A stretch of 43,876 nt of DNA, from positions 1 through 43,876 of the forward strand of contig VXWI01000024.1 in the NCBI GenBank assembly GCA_009835985.1. Direction: 5' to 3'. The position numbers and the translations under genes were made by a program. Source of the DNA: Acidobacteriota bacterium (lineage in GTDB: Bacteria > Acidobacteriota > Vicinamibacteria > Marinacidobacterales > Marinacidobacteraceae). Of this stretch, positions 16,454 through 26,800 are shown piece after piece. The notes beneath the pieces were generated by a model. It saw nothing but the letters and a program-made list of their open reading frames with translations. It was not told the origin of the DNA and did not search any database. Within the stretch, counting starts at the first letter, position 1, and each line of letters starts with the position of its first letter.

Positions 16454-17851
16454 ATGGCCGATGTGGCCATCGTCGGCGCGGGTCCGGCGGGCGCGCTCGC
16501 CGCCCGCCAGCTCGCGGTCTTCGGTCTCGACGTGGCGCTGGTGCGCGGGCCCCGGCGAAACCGGCAGCATCTGGGCGAAAGCCTGTCAGCCTCGGCGCCG
16601 CGACTGCTCGGGTCGTACGGCCTCGAGATTCCGGAGTCGGTCTACGCGCCCCGGCCGAACGACCATTTCGTCCGCTGGGGCGGGCGCGAAGACCGGATCG
16701 CCGCCCAACCGGAAGCGGGCGGCGGCGAGGGGCAGCGGCTGGTTCGTCGCGACCGCCTCGACGACTGGGCCGTGTCCGAGGCCAGCGCCGCCGGCGCGCG
16801 GGTGGTCGAAGGCTCGGCGACGCGAGACCCCGAGACCGGACGCGCGGCGCTCGTGATCCGGCGGCAAGGCGAGAATGACCGCCGCGTCACCGCCCGGGCG
16901 CTCATCGACGCCTCCGGCAGGAGCGGCGCGCTCACCCGCGAGGGAAGGGAGCGGCCGGAGTTCCGCACCACCGCGCTCACCGCGCACTTCGCCCCCGGAG
17001 AACGGGAGGGAACGGTGATCGAGGCGTTCTCCGACGGCTGGGTCTGGAGCGCCCCGGTGGTCGGCGGACGGCGTGACGTCACCGTGATGCTCGACACGGA
17101 GGGCGCCGGGACGCCGGAGGAACGCTACCGGCAGGCGCTGGATCGCGCGGACCTCGCCGGGTTCGTCACCGGCAGTCCCCTGACGCCGGTCCGCGCGGCC
17201 GACGTGACGCCGTACCGGCTGGGCTCCGCCGACCGGGCCGGAGACCCGCCGCTGATCGCCGTCGGCGACGCGGCAAGCGCCCTCGATCCCCTCTCGGGCC
17301 TCGGCGCCATGAAGGCGATGGACTCCGGCCTCACGGCGGCGGTGGTGGTGCGGACCGCGCTCGCGCGGCCGCCGGACGCCCGTCTGGCCCAAGCCTTCCA
17401 CGCGACGAAGGAACGGGGGCTGGCCGTCGAGGCCGAGGAAAGGGTCGCCGGCTTCTACGCCGAGGAAGAGCGCTTCGCCGGCCGCGAGTTCTGGCGGCGC
17501 CGTTCCCGGAGGCCTGCGGCGCCGGCGCCTCGCCGGCGGCTCCCCGGAGACGGCCGCCTCACGCCGGCCCCGGGAGCCCGGATCGAGGCGCAGGGGGTGC
17601 TCAAGGGGGACTGGATCGTTCGCGCGGAGGTGGTGGTCCGGCCCGGCCGCGTCCGCCCCGCCCACAAGATCGCCGGAGTCACCCTCGCCGACCTTTTCCG
17701 GACCGCGGCGGCCACGGGCAGCATCCGCCGGACAATCGACGCGGTCCCGGCCCCGGAACCGGCGGTGCGCGCCGCGCTCTCCTGGCTGGTCGGCGAGGAG
17801 TTCCTGATCGACGGCGGTGCGAAGCCGGCTTCCGCCGCGGGCGCGACTTGA
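16454..17851 (+). CDS. FAD-dependent oxidoreductase, QhpG/LodB-like candidate
   Basis: This 465-residue flavoprotein has the dinucleotide motif VAIVGAGPAGALAARQL at the N-terminus and the second FAD motif GDAASALDPLSGLGAMKAM near residue 260. This arrangement is that of the tryptophan-halogenase/LodB/QhpG group of flavin monooxygenases. The halogenase WxWxIP motif is absent (the region reads DGWVWSAPVVGG). Residues about 375-465 look like a small C-terminal helical or winged-helix tail. QhpG hydroxylates the gamma-subunit Trp during QHNDH maturation and is otherwise missing from this window. The rival view is a tailoring oxygenase for the polyketide, since its TGA overlaps the first possible PKS start (TTGA). 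ATG at 16454 follows AGGG. The family call is firm; QhpG identity is inference. Confidence 0.75.
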   Translation: MADVAIVGAGPAGALAARQLAVFGLDVALVRGPRRNRQHLGESLSASAPRLLGSYGLEIPESVYAPRPNDHFVRWGGREDRIAAQPEAGGGEGQRLVRRDRLDDWAVSEASAAGARVVEGSATRDPETGRAALVIRRQGENDRRVTARALIDASGRSGALTREGRERPEFRTTALTAHFAPGEREGTVIEAFSDGWVWSAPVVGGRRDVTVMLDTEGAGTPEERYRQALDRADLAGFVTGSPLTPVRAADVTPYRLGSADRAGDPPLIAVGDAASALDPLSGLGAMKAMDSGLTAAVVVRTALARPPDARLAQAFHATKERGLAVEAEERVAGFYAEEERFAGREFWRRRSRRPAAPAPRRRLPGDGRLTPAPGARIEAQGVLKGDWIVRAEVVVRPGRVRPAHKIAGVTLADLFRTAAATGSIRRTIDAVPAPEPAVRAALSWLVGEEFLIDGGAKPASAAGAT

Positions 17852-17878
17852 AGGACAATCCCACCTCCGGATTCTTCG

Positions 17879-17884
17879 AGGAGG
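17879..17884 (+). promoter_or_regulatory. Ribosome binding site deciding the PKS start
   Basis: A perfect AGGAGG lies five bases before ATG at 17890 (two bases before the adjacent ATG at 17887). It favours this start over the in-frame TTG at 17848, which overlaps the previous stop. The sequence also encodes Glu-Glu-Val in the longer frame, so chance cannot be excluded. Confidence 0.5.
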
Positions 17885-17889
17885 TGATG

Positions 17890-20800
17890 ATGGAACCCGA
17901 GAAACCTGCGCCCCGCCCGGCGTCGGCGGCGGAACCGATCGCGGTCATCGGGATGGCGTGCCGCTTCCCCGGCGCGCCGGACATCCCCTCCTTCTGGCGG
18001 CTTCTCGAGACGGGCGGCAACGCGGTCACCGAGGGTGTTCCGGGTTCGGGCGTGGGGCGGGTGGGGGAACTCCTCCCCGAGAGCGCCGCCGGCAACACGG
18101 CCTGCCGCTTCGGCGCCTTCGTCCCGGACATCGACCTGTTCGACAACCGGTTCTTCCGGATCTCGCCGGTGGAAGCCGAGTTGCTCGATCCCCAGCAGCG
18201 CATGATGCTGGAGGTCAGTTGGCAGGCCCTCGAGGACGCGGGGATCGATCCCGACCGGCTGAAGGGGAGCCGGACCGGTGTCTATGCCGGCATCAGCAAC
18301 GACGAGTACCGCATGCTGGTGGTGGACGGGGAAAAACCCGCCGAAGCCGCGGGATGCCTCTACGCCCTCAGCGGCACGAACCTGAACGGCGCCGCCGGGC
18401 GCGTCTCCTTCGTGCTGGGAGTCATGGGGCCGGCGAAGGCGGTGGACGCCGCCTGCGCGTCGTCGCTCGTCTCGGTCCACGACGCGGTGGCGGACCTCCA
18501 GGCGGGAAAGGCGGACCTTGCGCTCGCCGGCGGCGTGCAGGCCATCCTGAACGGACGCATCTACGAACTCCGCGCCGATTCGATGATGCTGTCCCCCGAC
18601 GGGCAGTGCAAGGCGTTCGACGCGTCCGCGAACGGCTACGTGCGCGGCGAGGGGTGCGGCGTCGTGGTGCTGAAGCGGCTCCGCGAGGCCGAGGCCGACG
18701 GGGACCCGATCTGGGGTGTGATCCACGGCGCCTCGGTGAATCACGGCGGCGCCAGCGTCGGCCTGACGGTACCCAACGAGCCCGCGCTCGTCCGGGTCAT
18801 GGACGAGGCGCTGTCCGACGCGGGCGTCGCCCCGGCCGAGGTGGACTACATCGAGGCTCACGGGACGGGGACCACGGTCGGCGACCCGATCGAAATCAAC
18901 GCGGTGGCGGCGGTCTACGCGAGGGAGCGTCAAGCCGAACATCCGCTGCTCGTCGGCTCCGTCAAGACCAACCTCGGTCACCTGGAGTCGGCGGCCGGCA
19001 TCGCGGGGCTCATCAAGGCGGTGCTCGTGGTGCAGCGGGGAGTGATTCCCCGGCACCTGCATTTCAACGACCCCAACCCGAGCCTCGACTGGGAACGGCT
19101 CCCGATCCGGGTGACCTCGGAGATGACGGACTGGCCCCGCCGGAACGGCCGGCCCCGTTTCGCAGGAGTGAACTCCTTCGGGATCTCCGGGACGAACTCC
19201 CACCTGATCGTCGGGGAGTACCCCGGCGCCGGGCACCGGCCGCAACCGGGCAGCCCGCTCGCCGGATCCACCCGGCCGGTCACGGTTGGTGACCTGCCGC
19301 AGCCCGGCGAGGGTTTCCGCGCGCGCAGAACGCGGGTCCTGCCGATCTCGGCGAAGACCGCGGGCGCCCTCGGGGAGCTGACGGGCCGCTACCTCGAATG
19401 GCTCGACCAGCTCGGGGACGGGGATGCCGCGGACAACCGGCTCGCGGACATGGCGTGGACGGCGGGCATCGGCCGCAGCCATTTCGATCACCGGGCGGCG
19501 CTCGTCTTCGCAGACGCCGCATCCCTCGGAGAGCAGCTCCGCGCGCTGGCAGACGCCGGCGGCGGGGTGGAGCCGGGCGCCAGGGCCAGGGTGGCGTTCG
19601 CCTACACGGGCCAGGGAAGCCAGTGGGCCGGCATGGGGGAGGCGCTCTACGAGCATGAGCCGGTAGTGCGCTCGGTGCTCGACCGCTGTGAGGCGGCGTT
19701 CAGGGAGGCGCGGGGGGGCTCGCTTCTCGACGTGATGTTCGGGCGCGACCCCGGGGACGCGGACCTCGGCGACACCGCCTGGGAACAGCCGGCGCTCTAC
19801 GCGCTCGAGTGCGCGCTGACGGCGCTCTGGGCGAGCGTCGGGATCCGTCCCGCCGTGGTGATGGGACACAGCGTCGGGGAGATCGCGGCCGCGCGGACGG
19901 CGGGAGTGTTCTCGCTCGAGACGGGAATGCGGTTTGCCGCCGCGCGGGGGACGTTGCTGTCCGGAACCGCCCCGGGCGCCATGGCGGCGGCCTTCGCTCC
20001 GGCGGAACGGGTCGCGGCGGCGGTCGCCGGTTGGAACGCGGCGTCTTCCGAGCCGCCCGTGAACATCTCGGCGGACAACGGCGCCCACCAGGTGGTAAGC
20101 GGGCCGGAGTCCGGGATCGAAGGCGTTTCGAAACGGCTCCAGGAAGACGGGGTCCGGGTCCGGCGGCTCAACACGACCCGCGCGTTCCACAGCGCGCTCG
20201 TGGAGCCGGCGCTCCCGGAGCTCGCGGCCGTCCTCGACGACGCGGAGATCGCGAGCCCCACCGTCACGCTGGTGAGCAACTTGACCGGCCGACCCGTCGG
20301 GCCCGGCGATGCGCTGGACGGCGCCTACTGGCGACGCCACGCCCGCGAGCCGGTGGCGTTCGCGCAGGGCGTGAGCGCGCTCGCCGGACTCGGTGTGGAC
20401 CTGGTGGTGGAGATCGGCCCGCGCCCGGTGCTCGCCCCCATGGTGATGTCCGCGTGGCCGGCGTCGGCGGCCGCCCAGGCGCCGGCGGTGATCGCGAGCC
20501 AGCGGGCGCCGTCCGGCGACGAAGCGGCCGCAGGTCACGCACACTTCGTCAAGGGAGTCGCGGAGGCCTACGAAGCCGGCCTCCAGGTGTGTTTCGAGGG
20601 TCTCTTCACGGGCGAGGAGCGGCGGCGCCTCTCCGTGCCCGGCTATCCGTTCCAGCGCGAGCGGTACTGGCTCAAGGCGCCGAAGCGCCGGCGCCAGGCC
20701 GCGGGCAACCCCCTGCTGGGGGTCCGGCACGAGTCCGCGCGCGGCGAGATCACCTTCGAGACGGAAGTGTTCCCCTCCGAGCCGGCCTGGCTGAACGACC

Positions 20801-23800
20801 ACCGGGTGTTCGAACGGCTGATCGCGCCGGGGGCGCTCTCCGGGGCGATGGCGATGGCGGCGTCGCTGGCCGAGGGCGGCGGACCCGTCGCCCTCGAGGA
20901 CATGCAACTGCACAACCCGCTGGTCTTCCCGGAGTCCAAGGCCGATGGCGGAGCGGACGAGGCGGGCCGGAAACTGCAGGTCGCGCTCGACCCGCCCGAG
21001 GCGGGGACGCCGCGCCGCGTCCAGGTCTTCAGCAAGGGGTCCGAGGGTGAGTGGACCCTGCATCTCGAGGGCCGGATCTCGCCGAACCCGGGGCCTCCGG
21101 AGGCCGGCGGACGGGCTGACCTGGAGGCCCTGAAGGCCACGCTGGCGCCGGGGGACGTGGGCGCCTACTACCGGGCGCGATCGGCCACCGGGATCGATCT
21201 CGGTCCGTCGTTCCGCACGCTGGAACGCGTATGGTGCCGCCCCGGCGAGGCGCTCGCCGAGGTGTCCTTCCCGGAGGGGCTCGGCCGGAACGAACTGGAG
21301 ATCCATCCGCTGGTGCTGGATGGATGCTTCCAGACGGTCGGCGTCGCGCGGCTGGCCGGCGGAGCGGACGAGGCCACCTACCTGCCGTTCGGCTGGGACC
21401 GCGTCTGGCTCACCGGGCGGCTCCCGGACCGGGTGATCTGCCACGTCCGCATGAACGAGGCCGCCCCCGACTCCGCGACGGACGCGGCCGAGCCTCCGGA
21501 GGTGCTGAGCGGGGAGATCCGGATCTACGACCCGGACGGCGTGCTGCTCGGCGGGTTGAGCGGCTACGCGGTGAAGCGGGCCACCCGGGAGGCGCTGCTC
21601 TCGGCGGTCGAGGGCGTGGACGAGCTGCTCTACGAGGTGGTCTGGAGGGACCGTGCGCTCCCGCCGGGGATCTCCCCGGCGGACTTTCTCCCGAGCCCGG
21701 AAACGGTCGCCGCGGGCCAGCAGCTACTGTCCGGATACCTGACGGCCGAGGGGGTCGCTCCCCGGGACCGCAACGGCCTGCTGGAGGACCTCGAGCGATG
21801 GTCGCGGTCCCGGGCGCTCGCGACGCTGGAGGAACTGGGCTTCCGGCGGGAGGCCGGCGCGACGGTGGACCCGGAGGCCCTGCGCGAGGAACTGAACGTC
21901 CTCCCCGAGCACCGGCGGGTGTTCCGCCGGATGCTCGAGATGCTGGCCAAGTCCGGCGTCCTGGCAGAGGCGGGGGACGGATTCACGGTAACCGTGGGAT
22001 CCGGGGATCCGTTGCCGGAGCACCTGCCGCGGGATCTGGACGCGTTCGCGGACCGGATGGTGGAGCGGTATCCCCACGGGGTCACCGAAGTCGGCCTGTT
22101 CCGGCGGTGCGGCGGCGCGCTCGGAGCGGCGCTCCGCGGTGAGGCGGACCCGCTGACGCTGCTCTTCAGCAGCGGAGACCCGACCCCGGCAGACCTGTAC
22201 CTGAAGGCGCCGGTGGCGCGCGCCGCGAACAAGATGCTGCGGGACGCGGTGCGGGCGCTCCTGGCGGGGAACCCCGAGGGACGCCGGCTGCGGGTGGTCG
22301 AGGTCGGGGCGGGAACGGGCTCGGCGACCACCTACATCCTGCCGGAACTCCCCGAAGGGCAGTTCCTCTACACCTACACCGATATCTCCGCCGGATTCTT
22401 CGCGGAGGCGGAGTCGAACTTCGGAGACGCCGGCGGGTGCATCGAGTACCGCCCGCTGGACGTCGAGAAGGATCCCATCGCCCAGGGCTTCGAGCGGCAC
22501 GGCTACGACCTGCTCATCGCGTCCAACGTCCTCCACGCCACGCGGGATCTGCCGGAGACGCTGAGGCACTGCCTCGACCTGCTCGCCCCCTCGGGAACGC
22601 TGGTCGCCCTCGAGAACCTCAGCGGCCTCGGCTGGATGGACCTGACCTTCGGGCAACTCGACGGCTGGTGGCGGTTCGCCGACGACTACCGCCCGCACCA
22701 CGCGCTGGCGAGCCCGGCGGTGTGGCGGCAGGCCCTCGGGGACGCGGGCTTCACCGGAGCGGAAGTCCTGGGTGTGGACGAGTCGGACGCGTCCGCGACG
22801 CCCGACAAGGGCGTGATCGTGGCGCAGGGGCCCTCGGAGGTGAAGGAGCCGCGCGGCAGCTGGGTCCTGACCGGCGACCCCGACGGCCTCGGAGGCGCGC
22901 TGGCGGCGGACCTGGCGGCGCGCAACCAGACGGTCGTGTTCGCGAACGGCGCCGCACCCGGGGACCATGCGCCGCCGGACGGGCCCGGGGTCTTCAGCGC
23001 CGCGGTGGAACCGGAGCGGCGCGAGTCGTGGGGATCGCTCATCGGGAAGCTGCCCGACGACGCACCGTTCAGCGGCGCGGTCCACCTCGCCTCCCTGGAG
23101 GGTCACGGGACCGCGGCCACCACCGCGGAAGTCGCCGAGGACGTCCGGCGCGCGACGGCGAGCGCGCTGGCGCTCACCCAGGCGGTCGCCGATGCGGACC
23201 TGACGCCCGCGAAGGGGATGTGGTTCATCACCCGGGGCGCCCAGGTGCTCGAACGCGAGACCGGCGGGGAGATCGCCGGCGCCACCCTCTGGGGCTTCGG
23301 CAAGGCGGTGGTCCGGGAAGCGCCGCACCTCCAGGCGCGGATGCTGGACCTCGATCCGGCGCCGCTGGCTCCCGGGCCCGACCTCCCGAACGAACTCCTC
23401 TATCCCGACCCGGAGAACCACCTCGCCTACCGGCGCGGCGCCCGTCGGGTGGCGCGGCTGGTCCGGGCGGGCGCCGAGGTGGAGCGCCTCACGCTGCCCG
23501 AGGATCCGGAGTGGGCGCTCGCGCCCGACCCCGAGGGGATCTTCGAGAAGCCGTACGTCCAGCCGCTGCCGGCGCCGCCGCTCGCACCGCGGGAAGTGCG
23601 GGTCGGCGTCGAGGCCGCCGGGCTCAACTTCTGGGACGTGTTCCGCTCGCTCGGCTTCATCCCGGAGGGGAACCTCGGCCGGGAGATGTGCGGCCGCATC
23701 CTCGAGGTGGGTTCCGAGGTTTCCCGGGTCTCGGTGGGTGACCCGGTCGTCGGGCTGGGCTTCGGCGCGTTCGCGGCGGCGATGGTGACCCACGAGGAAC

Positions 23801-26800
23801 TCGTGGCGCCCGCCCCGCCGGGCTTCTCCGTCACCGGGCTCGCCACCGTGCCGAGCGCGTTCGTCTCGGCGGCGCTGTCCTTCGAGTTCACGGGCCTGGA
23901 GCCGGGTGAACGGGTGCTGATCCACGCCGGCGCGGGCGGGGTCGGACTGGCGGCCATCCAGTGGGTGCAGGCCGCCGGCGCGGAGGTCTTCGCCACCGCC
24001 AGCGCGCCGAAGCAGGCCTATCTCCGTTCGCTGGGCGTAGAGCACGTGTTCGACAGCCGCCAGACGGCGTTCGGGAACGAGATCCGCGAAGCCACCGGTG
24101 GCGCCGGCGTGGACGTCGTGCTGAACAGCCTCACCGGTGAGGGTTTCATCGAGGCGAGCCTCTCCTGTCTCCGGCGGGGGGGCCGCTTCGTGGAAATGGC
24201 CCGGCGGGACATCCTGAGCGAGGAGGAGATGGCGGCGGTGCGTCCCGATGTCCCGTACCACATCCTCGAACTCGACGTCCTGAAGAAGACCGATCCGGAG
24301 AAGGTCGGGAAAGTCTTCCGCGACGTCATGGCGCGGGTGGCGGCGGGAGAGCTGCAACCCATCGTCCACAGCCGGTGGCCGCTGGCCGAAGCGGGCGCCG
24401 CGCTCGGGTTCATGCGGTCCGCGCGCCACCTCGGCAAGATCGTGGTGACCGCTCCGCCGCTCCGGCAGGGGCGGCTGCGGCCGGACCGGACCTACCTGGT
24501 GACCGGGGGCCTGGGCGGGATCGGCTGCGCCGTGGCCGAGTGGCTCGCGGACCGGGGGGCAGGGACCATCGTGCTGAACGGACGCCGCGAGCCGGACCCG
24601 GCGGCGGAGGAAATCATCGGGGCGCTCCGGGAACGCGGGGTGCAGGTCGAGGTGGAGCTTGCGGACGTATCCGATTCCGAGGCCGTGGACCGGATGCTGG
24701 CGCGCCTGGACCGGGACCTCCCACCGCTCGGCGGGGTGATCCACAGCGTCGGGGTGCTGTCCGACGCCGCGCTCACCAACCAGAACTGGGAGAGCTTCGA
24801 GACGGTGCTCTCGCCCAAGATCCGGGGCGCCTGGCACCTCCACCGCGCCACCCTGGACCGCGACCTCGACCTCTTCATCCTCTTCTCGAGCCGGGTCGGC
24901 GTCATGGGGAATCCCGGCCAGGCGAACCACGCCGCCGCCAACGCTTTCCTCGACCAGCTCGCCGGCCACCGCCGCGCGCTCGGGCTCGCCGGCCAGGCGA
25001 TCGCCTGGGGGGCCTGGTCCGAGATCGGCGAGGCCGCCGAGCAGCGGGGGAGGATCGAACGGCAGCGCGCGGCGCTCGGCGGGCGTTGGTTCACCCCCGA
25101 GCAGGGCATCCGGGCGCTCGACCGGCTGGTGCGGCAGGACGTCACCCACTCCGTGGTCATGGCGATGGACTGGGGCGTCTTCGAGGAGGCGGTCCAGGAC
25201 CGGCCGCCGCTGGTGGAGGACCTCCTTTCCAGCGCCTCCGAGCCGGAAGACGAGTCGTCCTCGTCCTCCGAGGACGTGCTGACCCGGCTCCGCGGACCGC
25301 TCGGCAGGGAGCGGCAGGACCTGCTGGTCACGTTCCTCCAGGGGGAAGTGCAGGCGGTGTTGCGGCTTTCCTCCGCACCGTCGCCGACGGTCGGGTTCTT
25401 CGACCTCGGCATGGACTCGCTGATGGCGGTCGAGTTCCGGAACCGGCTGAACCGGGCGTTCTCCGGCGTCTATACGGCTCCCAACACCGTGGTCTTCGAC
25501 TATCCGGACATCGCCAGGCTCGCCGCCCACCTCGACGAGGAACTGGGCGAGGTGAGCGAGGCGCCGGCCGCCGCACCCGAGCCCGAGTCCAGATCCGCTC
25601 CGTTCGCCGTTTCGGTACCGGCGCCGGTCCCGGCCGCACCGCAAGAAGTGGCGGCGGCGGCGGACGGCATCGCCATCGTCGGGATGGCGTGCCGCTTCCC
25701 CGGCGCTCCCGACCTGGAGACCTTCTGGCGCCAGTTGGAGGCGGGAGTGGAGGCCGTCTTCGACGGGCGGCCGGACGGCGGGTCGTGGACCGGCGTCGCC
25801 GGAGACCCGGCAGGCGCGGACGACGGCACGCGGCGCGGCGGATTCATCGAAGGGGTCGACTTGTTCGACGCTCGTTTCTTCGGAATCACCCCGATCGGGG
25901 CGTGGACCATGGACCCGCAGCACCGGCTTCTGCTGGAGACGAGCTGGCGCGCACTCGAAGATGCGGGTCTGGATCCGGAGGCGCTGCGCGGCACCGGCAC
26001 CGGCGTCTACGCCGGGGTCGCTTCCAGCGAGTACCGGGACCTGATGCTGGATGCCGGCGAGAACGTGAGCTATCTCGGTACCGCGGCGAGCATGGCGGTG
26101 GGGACGGTCTCGTTCCGGCTGGGTTTCACGGGGCCGGCGATGGCGGTCGAACTCAACTGCGCATCCGCCCTGGTCGCCGTGCACCACGCGGTCACGGCCC
26201 TCCACACCGGCGAGGTGGACCTGGCGCTCGCCGGCGGCGTGAACGCCATCCTCTCACCCGGCAAGACGAGTGAGATGGTGGCGCTCAGCATGCTCTCGCC
26301 GACGGGACGGTGCCGGGCCTTCGACGCCGCCGCCGACGGCTTCCCGCGGGGCGAGGGTTGCGGGATGTTGGCGCTCAAACGGCTCGCCGAAGCGGAAGCC
26401 GACGGCGACCGGATCTGGGGGGTCATCCGCGGATCGGCGGTCAACCAGAGCGGGGCGAGCGCCGGCCCAACGGTGCCGAACGGCGTAGCCCAGCAGGCGG
26501 TGATGGAGGCCGCGCTGGCGCGCGCGGGGATCGCTGCCGCGGAGGTGGACTACCTCGAGGCCCACGGGAACGGCTCCGTGATGGGCGACCCCATCGAAGT
26601 GCAGGCGGCGGCGTCGGTGTACGGCAAGGGTCGCGCGTCCGACCGACCGCTGCTGATCGGCTCGGTGAAGACGAACGTCGGCCACCTGGAGACGGCGGCG
26701 GGGGTGGCGGCGCTCATCAAGACCGCGCTCGCCATGAACCGGGGAGTGATCCCGCCGCACCTGCACTTCGAGAACCCGACCCCGGTGGTTGACTGGGACC

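Noticed and set aside
17848-17889. TTG at 17848 as the PKS start
   Set aside because: It is possible because of the TTGA overlap, but a perfect AGGAGG sits five bases before ATG 17890. It is kept as an alternative, not the main call.
17455-26205. Very long open frames antisense to the PKS (1329 and 1493 codons)
   Set aside because: They are shadows of high-GC coding on the plus strand: composition is Arg/Gly/His-rich with no recognisable motifs, while the plus frame carries every PKS signature.
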